A DNA stretch of 16,467 nt from an uncultured cyanobacterium (GCA_937894105.1 CALCTI010000636.1:1-16467); one strand, 5' to 3'; positions 8,006-15,155 are shown, counted from the stretch's first letter. Notes: generated by a model from the sequence alone, not told the origin. Translations and numbers: made by a program.

Positions 8006-8184
8006 AAGAAAACACAACCTATCGTTGCGTCGCTGATTTGGCGAATTCCTTGATAGGAATCGGCTTGGGTAATAGAGTTAGGTCAAGTCATTGGTCATTT
8101 CCCCGTGTGGGGATCGCCCAATGTTCCCAACGTTTAGTGGTGTTAAAGCCGTCCCAGCAACTGCGATATTGGTGCATTTCCTCC

Positions 8185-8637
8185 ATGGATAATTTGAAGC
8201 ATATTGTTGACAACCAAGTATTAGTGGTTGCCTTCCTCGCCTGTATCGTTGCTCAAATGTCGAAGGTTGTTGTGGAGCTGGTGCGATCGCGCACGTTAAA
8301 CCTACGAGTTTTGGTGGAATCGGGGGGCATGCCCAGTTCCCACTCAGCGCTAGTAACGGCTTTGGCTACGGGCACCGGTCAAGTGGTGGGCTGGGAAAGT
8401 ATCGAATTTGCCATGGCTACGATTTTTGCCGTCATCGTCATGTACGACGCCACTGGAGTGCGGCAGGCGGCAGGAAAGCAGGCTCAGGTGCTAAACCAAA
8501 TTGTGGCAGAATTTTTTGATGGGCATGCTTTTGGGGAAGAGAAGCTCAAGGAGCTGTTAGGGCACACCCCTGTTCAGGTGGTAGTGGGCGGTATTCTCGG
8601 CGTGATTATTGCCTTCGTTGCTCACCCTGCCGCATAG
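8185..8637 (+). CDS. Divergent PAP2 family membrane protein (DUF212/YuiD-like)
   Basis: This 150-residue protein is read from ATG 8185 and has the usual length for the divergent-PAP2 (pfam02681-type) family. Conserved blocks are SGGMPSSHSALVTALATG (residues 46-63), which resembles the PSGH/SSHS core of PAP2 phosphatases, and MYDATGVRQAAGKQAQVLN (86-104). Hydrophobic segments lie near residues 10-25, 55-70, 76-88 and 131-146. PAP2 relatives remove phosphate from lipid phosphates at the membrane, but catalysis by this divergent branch is unproven. The first 49 codons of the longest frame (from TTG 8038) were dropped because family members start near MDNLKHIVDNQ. purB follows 268 bp later on the same strand. 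Confidence 0.87.
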   Translation: MDNLKHIVDNQVLVVAFLACIVAQMSKVVVELVRSRTLNLRVLVESGGMPSSHSALVTALATGTGQVVGWESIEFAMATIFAVIVMYDATGVRQAAGKQAQVLNQIVAEFFDGHAFGEEKLKELLGHTPVQVVVGGILGVIIAFVAHPAA

Positions 8638-8685
8638 AATTTACTTTTTCTAGTGTTGGCGTCTTTTGCCGTGTACTATTGTTGT

Positions 8686-8698
8686 CTCGGTAACCGAG
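8686..8698. promoter_or_regulatory. Palindrome between PAP2-like gene and purB
   Basis: CTCGGT-A-ACCGAG is a perfect 13-bp palindrome 49 bp after the PAP2-like stop and 207 bp before purB. As RNA it could form only a 5-bp stem with a 3-nt loop, and no T-tract follows, so a terminator is unlikely and an operator for purB is possible. Confidence 0.25.
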
Positions 8699-8905
8699 GT
8701 TAATTTATTTGCCTGTTTTGTCTGCGTATTGGCATGGGCGCTTTGGCTGTGTACTGGCGTCTTTGGAGTTATGAATACTTGCAGATCGCACTGGCGGGGG
8801 ATTGCGGCTGGGAAGAGGCTTAGGAACTTATCAACCGCCACAGGCTAACCGCTACAGTTATCGTGCCAGTTGTTTTCTAGCTGACTCAATACGGTCGGGA
8901 AAGAT

Positions 8906-10201
8906 ATGATCGAGCGCTATACGCTGCCCGAAATGGGCAATCTTTGGACTGATTCTTACAAGCTACAAACGTGGCTCAAGGTAGAGGTGGCAGTTTGCGA
9001 GGCCCAGGCAGAGCTCGGCTACATACCCAAAGAGGCGGTGGCAGAAATCAAAGAAAAAGCCACCTTTGACCTACAGCGAGTGTTGGAAATTGAGGAGGAG
9101 GTGCGACACGATATGATCGCCTTCCTGACTAACGTTAACGAGTATGTGGGTGAAGCAGGACGATATATTCACCTGGGCTTAACCAGCTCTGACGTATTGG
9201 ATACGGCTTTGGCGCTCCAGCTAACGTCCAGTGTGGATGTGCTGTTGGGGCGGGTGGAAGCGCTGGTTCAGGCGTTGCGCTACCAGGCTCAGGAGCATCG
9301 CGATACGGTGATGATTGGGCGATCGCACGGTATTCACGCGGAGCCCATCACCTTTGGGTTTAAGGTGGCGGGCTGGTTAGCGGAAATGTTGCGAAATCGC
9401 GATCGCCTGGTACGGCTGCGCACCCAAGTGGCCGTGGGCAAGATTTCCGGCGCGGTAGGCACCTACGCCAATATTGATCCTCGCGTGGAAGCATTAACTT
9501 GCAAATTGCTGGGGCTAGAGCCGGATACGGCGTCCACCCAGGTAGTCTCTCGGGATATTCACGCCGAATATTTGCAGGTATTTGCCCTGGTCGCGGCGTC
9601 CATTGAGCGGTTTTCTGTGGAAATTCGCAACTTGCAGCGCACTGATGTGTTGGAAGTGGAGGAATTTTTCTCTAAGGGTCAAAAGGGATCCTCGGCTATG
9701 CCCCACAAGCGAAATCCAGTGCGATCCGAGCGCTTGAGCGGTTTAGCACGGGTGATTCGAGGCAATGCGATCGCGGCCCTAGAAAATATGGCCCTGTGGC
9801 ACGAGCGGGATATTTCCCACAGCTCCGTGGAGCGAATGATTCTCCCCGATTCCAGCACCCTGCTGCACTTTATGGTGGTGGAAATGACAAACCTAGCGAA
9901 AAACTTGCTGGTGTATCCCGACAATATGGCGCGCAATATGAATCGCTACGGCGGCGTTGTATTCAGCCAGCGCGTCATGCTGATGCTGGTGAAGAAAGGT
10001 ATGACCCGGGAAGACGCTTACGCTGTTGTACAACGCTGTGCCCACGAAGCTTGGAATACTGAAGGCGGCAACTTCCGCAGCCTGCTAGCGAAGGACGCCA
10101 CCATTGCTCAAAACCTAAACGGAGATGAGTTAGAGGACTGCTTTGACCCGAGCTACCACTTGCGCCATTTGGATCAGGTGTACCAGCGGCTGGGGATTTA
10201 A
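8906..10201 (+). CDS. purB: Adenylosuccinate lyase
   Basis: The protein has 431 residues, the usual length of bacterial PurB. It cleaves SAICAR to AICAR plus fumarate, and adenylosuccinate to AMP plus fumarate, in cytosolic purine synthesis. Fumarase/aspartase-superfamily motifs are intact: VRHD (residues 67-70), TSSDVLDTA (93-101), the GRSHGIHAEP block (138-147) with catalytic H141, and the signature GSSAMPHKRNP (261-271) with the catalytic serine loop. The start ATG 8906 gives the normal N-terminus MIERYTLPEMGNLW and follows a purine-rich GGGAAAG about 4 bp upstream. It stands alone, with cysC 250 bp downstream. Nothing is unusual, and the assignment is secure. Confidence 0.97.
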   Translation: MIERYTLPEMGNLWTDSYKLQTWLKVEVAVCEAQAELGYIPKEAVAEIKEKATFDLQRVLEIEEEVRHDMIAFLTNVNEYVGEAGRYIHLGLTSSDVLDTALALQLTSSVDVLLGRVEALVQALRYQAQEHRDTVMIGRSHGIHAEPITFGFKVAGWLAEMLRNRDRLVRLRTQVAVGKISGAVGTYANIDPRVEALTCKLLGLEPDTASTQVVSRDIHAEYLQVFALVAASIERFSVEIRNLQRTDVLEVEEFFSKGQKGSSAMPHKRNPVRSERLSGLARVIRGNAIAALENMALWHERDISHSSVERMILPDSSTLLHFMVVEMTNLAKNLLVYPDNMARNMNRYGGVVFSQRVMLMLVKKGMTREDAYAVVQRCAHEAWNTEGGNFRSLLAKDATIAQNLNGDELEDCFDPSYHLRHLDQVYQRLGI

Positions 10202-10417
10202 GAGGCTGAAAATAAAGGCAAATAATTGGGATGGCTCAGCCAACCGCAATGACGAAGGATGCTATACATTTAGTTGCTAAAGTCTTGCATCAAAAGGCTG
10301 ACAAACCCTAGTTTATTTTTGATCGCAAGCGCGGGTACCCTTATTGCGAAAGGTCTTTAAAAGCCTTGTCTTTGACAGTCTTTTTGAACCATAGACCCTA
10401 GCGACTTAGTTAGAAAC
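10202..10417 (+). other. Intergenic region between purB and cysC
   Basis: Only a 26-codon ATG frame (10231-10311) without a ribosome-binding site and a short TGGCT-C-AGCCA palindrome (10232-10242) were seen. No terminator or convincing promoter hexamer pair could be placed. Confidence 0.4.
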
Positions 10418-10459
10418 AGGAGTAATACATTGGACGAGGGGGCAAAGGAAGTCAGTTAA
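10418..10459 (+). promoter_or_regulatory. Shine-Dalgarno, TTG start and in-frame TAA ahead of cysC
   Basis: AGGAG at 10418-10422 is spaced 7 nt from a TTG at 10430-10432, which is in frame with cysC. The reading runs nine codons (TTG-DEGAKEVS) and then meets TAA at 10457-10459, immediately before the conserved cysC frame. This looks like the authentic translation start separated from the body of the gene by a nonsense codon. Confidence 0.5.
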
Positions 10460-10987
10460 GGGCGGCAACGAGGAGTAACCCTTTGGCTAACGGGGTTAAG
10501 CGGCGCGGGAAAAACCACGATCGCGAAACAGCTGACGGAAACATTGCGGTCCCATTCCCCCTACGTAGAAATTTTGGACGGGGATATTATTCGCCAAAAT
10601 TTAACAAAGGGGCTGGGGTTTAGTAAGGAAGACCGAGACGAAAACATTCGCCGTATTGGCTTTGTGGCGCAGATACTCACCCGCAATGGCGTATTTGTGG
10701 TGGTGTCAGCGATTTCTCCCTATGCGGCGGTGCGTCAAAGCGTGCGCGAATCAATTGGCAATTTCGTTGAGATATTTGTTAATGCACCTTTAGCCGTATG
10801 TGAATCGCGAGATGTAAAAGGACTGTACAAGAAAGCACGAGCTGGGGAAATCAAAGGGTTTACCGGCATTGATGATCCTTACGAAGCACCAACCGATCCC
10901 GACGTGGAATGTCGCACTGACCAAGAATCTCCTGACGAAAGCGTCGAGAAAATATTGGCAGTGCTGCACACGCGCCGCTACCTGTAG
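10460..10987 (+). CDS. cysC: Adenylylsulfate (APS) kinase with an interrupted 5' end
   Basis: The open frame encodes about 175 residues of a complete APS kinase, which phosphorylates APS to PAPS in sulfate assimilation. From 10460 it begins GRQRGVTLWLTGLSGAGKTT. The P-loop GLSGAGKTT is at residues 12-20, then come DGD (39-41), the VSAISPY motif with the serine phosphorylated in some homologues, the substrate lid DVKGLYKKARAGEIKGFTGI, and DDPYE. There is no ATG, GTG or TTG between the TAA at 10457-10459 and the P-loop. The first canonical in-frame start is TTG 10544, which would delete the nucleotide-binding loop. Either the TAA is a real nonsense mutation, a base is miscalled, or a non-standard start is used. 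The catalytic body shows no decay, so the lesion is recent or apparent only. Confidence 0.8.
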   Translation, partial: GRQRGVTLWLTGLSGAGKTTIAKQLTETLRSHSPYVEILDGDIIRQNLTKGLGFSKEDRDENIRRIGFVAQILTRNGVFVVVSAISPYAAVRQSVRESIGNFVEIFVNAPLAVCESRDVKGLYKKARAGEIKGFTGIDDPYEAPTDPDVECRTDQESPDESVEKILAVLHTRRYL

Positions 10988-11005
10988 CTGTGGGCAAAAT
11001 CTGGG

Positions 11006-11128
11006 TAATACCAAATCCGCTTTAACTACCCCAAGATGATGGTTTTAGCTAAACCCTTATTCCGAAAGGCTTAGCACTCATTGGGCTGCCTTTACGAAGT
11101 TGGAGTTAATATTCCGGATTTGGTATAA
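11006..11128. mobile_element. Short terminal-inverted-repeat element (MITE-like)
   Basis: ATACCAAATCCG (11008-11019) and CGGATTTGGTAT (11115-11126) form a perfect 12-bp inverted repeat enclosing about 95 bp without coding potential. The inside is also self-complementary: TTAACT near the left arm is mirrored near the right, GGTTTTAGCTAAACC is close to palindromic, and AAAGGC pairs with GCCTTT. The flanks read TAATACC and GGTATAA, compatible with a TA-type insertion as made by IS630/Tc1-like transposases. It begins 20 bp after the cysC stop and could also act as a strong RNA hairpin on the cysC transcript. The source transposon is inferred. Confidence 0.65.
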
Positions 11129-11396
11129 GTTTTCATAAACAAGAAGGGGACTGTCGGGTGAATCGCATCAATATCAATGTCAGAAGCCTGACGCAATAGG
11201 AAAACGTTGCAGAATAGCCTCCTGTTGTCGCAAAATTTCGAGTGAGACGTCACAGCGTCCACCAATCAGCCTGAGTCATGCACTAGTCAGACTAAATATC
11301 CTACTTCAGCGGCTATTAACTAGAGTCAGTTCAGTAAAAACCAAGACACCGCTAAAGACACCGCTAAAGTTTAGAACCGCACTGCTGGCTTCGCGA
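11129..11396. other. Non-coding stretch between the inverted-repeat element and the transposase remnant
   Basis: There are 268 bp with no supported gene. It contains the tandem 12-bp repeat listed separately. A - strand frame of about 33 codons (roughly 11180-11280) without a standard start looks protein-like but could not be assigned. Confidence 0.4.
11345..11368 (+). repeat. Tandem duplication of a 12-mer
   Basis: GACACCGCTAAA is present twice head to tail (11345-11356 and 11357-11368), followed by a further G, with no mismatch. A perfect short tandem repeat in non-coding DNA next to transposon debris suggests a recent slippage duplication. Confidence 0.75.
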
Positions 11397-11660
11397 ATGG
11401 TAGGTCTAGCGATCGCAGCTTGGCTCGTTAATGAATGGGGTGACTCTATAGTTTTGGACAACGCCGATTTCCAAAAAGTAAGGCAAATTCGCAGGTTAGG
11501 GGAAAAAGCGAGTTGTGATCTGCTGTGTTTGCAGCCCTATCCACCGGGTTTTACCCCCATTAAGCGGTGCTGGAGCTAGTCCAAAGCACGAATGCAGCAA
11601 GGGCGTAGGACTTTAAACTTTTCCATAATGCCTTCAGCACATCCTCGCCAACACCAACTA
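11397..11660 (+). pseudogene. IS630-type transposase fragment, broken
   Basis: The reading from 11397 gives AAWLVNEWGDSIVLDNADFQ and then a segment ending LLCLQPYPPGFTPIKRCWS, stopping at TAG 11577. This parallels the C-terminal half of IS630-family DDE transposases, where a 'V.DNA.FH' block carries the second catalytic Asp and 'LPPYSP..NPIE..WS' carries the third acidic residue. Here the latter reads QPYPPGFTPIKRCW, so the catalytic Glu is Lys. In-frame similarity resumes after the stop (SKARMQQ), then continues in another frame (about 11611-11640, FKLFHNAF). The N-terminal half is absent. It is therefore an inactive relic with a nonsense codon, a frameshift and a lost active-site residue. 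The far end is approximate. Confidence 0.7.
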
Positions 11661-11854
11661 CCTTTACAGCGAGCGACTATATCTTATCTCCAGGCTAGAA
11701 TTAGCGAGTCTAAAATCAATCTACATTCTCTGATTAGTCTGCACATTGAAAGTTCAGTATTATTTGATCTCTAATACAACTTGAGACAGTTTAAATACCA
11801 TTCAGACAAGTTTCACTTAAAGCTTCTCTGAGAAATCCCTTTAAAGGCACAGCA
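11661..11854. other. Region upstream of the CFA synthase gene
   Basis: About 190 bp of A+T-rich DNA. Part may be the last, highly decayed end of the transposase remnant. A TTGAAA at 11746-11751 could be a -35, but the nearest -10-like TAATAC is 20 bp away, so no promoter is called. Confidence 0.35.
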
Positions 11855-13141
11855 ATGTTTAAGAATCTACCCAGTGGCGAGCGCTATTTATACAGGCTGT
11901 TTTCTTTAATTGAGAACGGGTCACTTACAGTTATCAACCCAGAAGGTAAAGTCTTTCAATTTGGTGATACCAATTCAGCCACCTCTATCAAATTAAATAT
12001 TCGCAATCCTAAAACCTATGATCGTGTTTTAAGCTTCGGATCTCTCGGATTTGGCGAAGCTTATATGGAAGGATGGTGGGATGAAGAAAATGATGATGTT
12101 GTGGGACTATTAGAGCTCTTTCATCGAGAGAAAGTTTATGAAAAGGCACGAGAAAAACCTAGTTTAGCGTTAATTATTAAAGTCTTATCTCAGCGCTTGT
12201 CTACAGTTCCTACGAACTTAAACAATAGTCGAAAGAATGTTCAGCATCATTATGATTTGGGCAACGATTTCTATCAGCATTTTCTTGATTCTACTTGGAC
12301 TTATTCCTGTGGCTACCAGCAGCATCCGTCAGATTCGCTGGAAAAAATGCAGTTGCAAAAGTATGAGCTAATCTGCCAGAAACTGGGGCTTAAAGCGGGT
12401 GAGTCTTTAGTGGATGTGGGCTGCGGCTGGGGTGGAATGTTGATTTATGCCGCAGAGCATTACGGAATAACGGGAACGGGCATTACCCTCAGCGTTGAAC
12501 AGGCAAAGCTGGCGCGGAAACGCATTGAGGAAAAAGGACTTAGCGATCGCATCACCATCGCAATCACTGACTATCGCGAACTAACAGGAAAGTTCGATAA
12601 GTTTGTCAGCGTTGGCATGTTTGAGCACGTTGGAAAAGGCAGCTTTACTACGTTTATGGAAAAGACGCGCGACTTTTTAAAACCGGACGGAATTGGGTTG
12701 CTCCATACCATTGCTACAGAAAGTGATGAACGTAATGGTCCTTGGGTGGAAAAATACATTTTTCCTGGTGGATATTTACCCAAGTTTTATGAGTTAACAA
12801 CGGAGTTATCCCAAGCGAAGCTAATGGTTGCCCACTGTGAAAATTTAAAGCCTCACTATGCTGAAACCTTGCATCGTTGGACAGAGAACTTCTTGAAAAA
12901 CAAGGATAAAATTTCGGCGCTTTCAGATACCTATGACGAGCGCTTTATGCGAATGTGGTATCTCTACTTGCAGTCCTGTGAGGCATCATTCAACACCGGT
13001 TCACTGCAGGTTTATCAGCTTTTATTTATTAACGGGCGCGAGTGGAATTTAGGGCGACCCACATCATTTGGAACACCGTTAAAGGCACGGCAATCCACTA
13101 ATTCGTCAACGGGAAAACTGCCGGAGCCGGTTAATTCTTAA
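11855..13141 (+). CDS. cfa: Cyclopropane-fatty-acyl-phospholipid synthase family protein
   Basis: The protein has 428 residues. CFA synthases transfer a methylene from S-adenosylmethionine to double bonds of membrane phospholipid acyl chains. Residues ~1-125 form the N-terminal lipid-associated domain. The SAM-binding motif VDVGCGWGG lies at 186-194. Active-site residues known from E. coli Cfa have counterparts: C152 in TYSCGY, E257 in SVGMFEHVG (bicarbonate-binding glutamate), H284 in LLHTI and Y335 in LKPHYAETL. A related SAM-dependent lipid methyltransferase cannot be fully excluded. ATG 11855 fits the family N-terminus, though no strong Shine-Dalgarno is evident. The gene looks more A+T-rich than purB or the pump and sits beside transposon debris, so transfer is possible. 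It is convergent with lipA, 64 bp away. Confidence 0.88.
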   Translation: MFKNLPSGERYLYRLFSLIENGSLTVINPEGKVFQFGDTNSATSIKLNIRNPKTYDRVLSFGSLGFGEAYMEGWWDEENDDVVGLLELFHREKVYEKAREKPSLALIIKVLSQRLSTVPTNLNNSRKNVQHHYDLGNDFYQHFLDSTWTYSCGYQQHPSDSLEKMQLQKYELICQKLGLKAGESLVDVGCGWGGMLIYAAEHYGITGTGITLSVEQAKLARKRIEEKGLSDRITIAITDYRELTGKFDKFVSVGMFEHVGKGSFTTFMEKTRDFLKPDGIGLLHTIATESDERNGPWVEKYIFPGGYLPKFYELTTELSQAKLMVAHCENLKPHYAETLHRWTENFLKNKDKISALSDTYDERFMRMWYLYLQSCEASFNTGSLQVYQLLFINGREWNLGRPTSFGTPLKARQSTNSSTGKLPEPVNS

Positions 13142-13205
13142 GGGGGAATCGGCTAGAGCCCAACTCCAATAAGAAATAGATAGCAAACAACATCCAGCGC
13201 AGTTT

Positions 13206-14111
13206 CTAGCCAGCTTCACCCGCATGATAGGAACTGCGCACCAGCGGTCCTGAACGCACATGGCTAAATCCCATCTCCTGGGCGATCGCTCCCAGCCGGT
13301 CAAATTCCTCTGGCGTCCAATAGCGTTGTACGGGCAAGTGCGCCAATGACGGCTGCATGTACTGTCCCAGGGTGAGGCGATCGCAGCCCGATTCTCGTAA
13401 ATCCTTCAGCGCTTCGATAATTTCCGTCTCCGTTTCCCCATGTCCCAGCATCAGACCGGACTTGGTGGGGATGGACGGATCCAGGGATTTAACCGTTGAT
13501 AGCACCTGGAGCGATCGCCCGTAACTGGCTCCCCGCCGCACCGGTTTTTGTAACCGCTGCACCGTTTCCACATTGTGATTAAAACAAGCTGGGTGGGCCG
13601 CGACCACTTGAGCGATGCGATCACGCTGCCCCGATTCCCCCCCGCGCCCCCAATAGTCTGGCGTCAGGACTTCCACCGCAGTATCGGGCAATTTTTGGCG
13701 AATTGCGGCGATCGTTGCCCCAAACTGTCCTGCCCCCCCGTCCGCCAGATCATCCCGGGCCACCGCCGTCAGCACCACATATCGCAGCCCCAACAGCGCC
13801 ACCGACTCTGCCACCTTCTCCGGCTCCAGAGGATCCAGCGGCAGCGCCCTACCCTTTTCCACCTGGCAAAACGCACAGGCTCGTGTACAAACCGGTCCCA
13901 TCAGCAAAAATGTAGCCGTTCGATTGCCATAGCACTCCGCTCGATTGGGGCAGCGACCCTCCTCGCAAATGGTGTGGATCTGTCGCGCCTTCACAATTTG
14001 CTGCACCGTTGACACTTGACTAGCTCGTCCAATGGGACGCTTTAGCCAGGTGGGCAGCGGCAAGATTGACGATGAATTTGGCACGGGCCGTGGCGGAGAA
14101 GGCAAAGTCAC
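13206..14111 (-). CDS. lipA: Lipoyl synthase
   Basis: LipA is a radical-SAM enzyme that inserts two sulfurs into octanoyl groups on lipoyl domains, acting after LipB. Counting from GTG 14111 (301 residues), the auxiliary-cluster motif CEEGRCPNRAEC has C49, C54 and C60, and the radical-SAM CTRACAFC has C75, C79 and C82. The C-terminal RSSY at 292-295 supplies the conserved serine ligand of the auxiliary cluster. All key residues are intact. The frame stays open to a TTG at 14258 (350 residues), but the extra N-terminus is unlike the family, which usually starts about 20-30 residues before the PLPTWLKRPIG block. GTG 14111 and GTG 14150 are the likely starts. It is convergent with the CFA synthase gene. 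Confidence 0.93.
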   Translation of the reverse strand: MTLPSPPRPVPNSSSILPLPTWLKRPIGRASQVSTVQQIVKARQIHTICEEGRCPNRAECYGNRTATFLLMGPVCTRACAFCQVEKGRALPLDPLEPEKVAESVALLGLRYVVLTAVARDDLADGGAGQFGATIAAIRQKLPDTAVEVLTPDYWGRGGESGQRDRIAQVVAAHPACFNHNVETVQRLQKPVRRGASYGRSLQVLSTVKSLDPSIPTKSGLMLGHGETETEIIEALKDLRESGCDRLTLGQYMQPSLAHLPVQRYWTPEEFDRLGAIAQEMGFSHVRSGPLVRSSYHAGEAG

Positions 14112-14402
14112 TGGGCTGGGGGGAGGCAGATTTTTTGAAGCGATCGCCACAGCCCTTTTGATCCGAACCTCAGATCCCACAACATCGTTCTTATCGTTGT
14201 GTTCTTGCCCATGGGAAGCACCGATTATCCTATCCACAGCCACCTCGCAAACATCCAATAAACGCCTGGGAACGGGTCAACACGGCTCCCCTGCCCTTGA
14301 TCCTAACCAATCCTCCAATCCCAATCCCATTCGCCCACGCCCAACGTCCCCCTATCTTCTATCTTTTGTACAGCGTAAATCAGCTCAAACTCCCATACCG
14401 CG

Positions 14403-14425
14403 CGAATGATTGGGGCCGAATGATT
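14403..14425 (+). repeat. 9-bp direct repeat upstream of the response regulator
   Basis: CGAATGATT occurs exactly at 14403-14411 and 14417-14425, a period of 14 bp, just upstream of a possible -10 (TAGAAT, 14430-14435). Its position suggests a binding site for a regulator of the response-regulator gene. Confidence 0.4.
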
Positions 14426-14551
14426 AGGTTAGAATGTGACAGAAATAGCTAGGTTATAGAGCAGCGCTTGATTTCAACGATTACACCTAATTTCGCAACC
14501 GCGCCAGCAGGCAGACACAAAGAGTTAAAGTGTGCTAGGACAATTCGAAAT

Positions 14552-14574
14552 AGGGGCTTAGGAAATCCTGCCCT
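14552..14574 (+). promoter_or_regulatory. Possible leader hairpin before the response regulator
   Basis: AGGGGCTTAGGAAATCCTGCCCT can fold with AGG/CCT around an AAAT loop, a 2-nt bulge and an outer GGG/CCC stem. It ends about 30 nt before the GTG start and 20 nt before the Shine-Dalgarno. There is no T-tract, so it would be a leader structure rather than a terminator. Confidence 0.25.
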
Positions 14575-14606
14575 CATCAGATACCTCAATCGCTCAGGAG
14601 TTAGTC

Positions 14607-15155
14607 GTGGCAACGCATAAGATTCTGGTTATTGATGACAGCCGAGTCATTCGGATGCGAGTCCGAGAAATGTTGCCTGCGGGAAATTTTGAAGTTCTCG
14701 AGGCAAAGGACGGTCTCGAAGGACTTAATTTCATTCAAAATGAAAGTCCCAACCTAATCATGTTGGACTTCCTTCTGCCCAAAATGAGCGGATGGGAAGT
14801 ATTTCAAAAAATTCAAGAGTCGCCCCAGTTGCAAACCATTCCCCTATTGCTGATGTCAGGGCGAAAAGAAGAGGTCACGGAAAAAATTCCCGAGCCTTTT
14901 GGACACTTTGCCTTTATTGAAAAGCCCTTCGAGAAGAAAGAGCTCGTAGAGTCAATCAAAGAAGCTATGCGCAAGGCTCCTCGCCGCCCTGTGACGGCTT
15001 CTGGACCGGTGGCAAACCCAGCAGGTGGTGGCGGTGCCGGCTCTGAAGAAGTTGCAGCATTGACGCAAAAGGTAGAAAGTTTGCAGAAAGAAGTGGACGG
15101 TCTTAAGAAACAAATGGGGAATTTGGTGGGCTTTATTAAAAAGCGTCTTTCTTAA
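14607..15155 (+). CDS. Single-domain response regulator with C-terminal coiled coil
   Basis: The protein has 182 residues. Residues 1-120 are a CheY-like receiver: acidic pair D10/D11 (LVIDDSR), phospho-acceptor D54 (LIMLDFLLPKMSGW), S84 (LLMSGR) and K106 (FIEKPF). A Gly/Pro/Ala linker (~122-145) follows, then a coiled-coil segment at ~146-175 with heptad-like LTQKVESLQKEVDGLKKQM. There is no DNA-binding or enzymatic output domain, so signalling probably occurs by protein contact, with the coil mediating oligomerisation or partner binding. The start is GTG 14607, backed by CAGGAG at 14595-14600. No histidine kinase is adjacent, so the cognate sensor is unknown. I do not assign a named regulator. 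Confidence 0.9.
   Translation: MATHKILVIDDSRVIRMRVREMLPAGNFEVLEAKDGLEGLNFIQNESPNLIMLDFLLPKMSGWEVFQKIQESPQLQTIPLLLMSGRKEEVTEKIPEPFGHFAFIEKPFEKKELVESIKEAMRKAPRRPVTASGPVANPAGGGGAGSEEVAALTQKVESLQKEVDGLKKQMGNLVGFIKKRLS

Larger units (their letters stand above)
7726..8184. other. Divergent intergenic region between pilin and PAP2-like genes
   Basis: About 460 bp separate the divergent genes. It contains two separate sets of direct repeats and a candidate promoter, listed individually. The frame of the PAP2-like gene stays open back to a TTG at 8038, but the added 49 residues are not family-like and I treat them as untranslated. A motif GTTTCAGTCCCT near 7802 resembles part of some cyanobacterial CRISPR repeats but occurs once only. 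Confidence 0.5.
14112..14606. other. Divergent intergenic region between lipA and the response regulator
   Basis: There are 495 bp if the short lipA start is right. Part of it (to 14258) may be lipA coding sequence. The stretch 14290-14370 is strikingly purine-poor on the + strand. Features listed separately are a 9-bp direct repeat and a leader hairpin. A TAGAAT at 14430-14435 could be a -10 for the response regulator gene, without a well-placed -35. Confidence 0.4.

Noticed and set aside
8038..8184. N-terminal extension of the PAP2-like protein from TTG 8038
   Set aside because: The 49 added residues are not hydrophobic or family-like; the 150-residue form from ATG 8185 has the usual length.
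8666..8848. A 60-codon frame with hydrophobic residues between the PAP2-like gene and purB
   Set aside because: It has a TTG start, no ribosome-binding site and no family match, and its composition fits untranslated DNA.
10231..10311. A 26-codon ATG frame between purB and cysC
   Set aside because: It has no Shine-Dalgarno and is too short to support without conservation.
11180..11280. A - strand run of about 33 codons (…EILRQQEAILQRFPIASGF)
   Set aside because: It looks protein-like but lacks a standard start, is short and has no recognisable family; it could be debris or chance.
13142..13205. Terminator between the convergent CFA synthase and lipA genes
   Set aside because: Only a 4-bp GGCT/AGCC pairing was found and no T-tract on either strand.
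14112..14258. N-terminal extension of LipA to TTG 14258
   Set aside because: It would give 350 residues with a Pro-rich, non-conserved head. LipA is usually near 300, which fits GTG 14111.
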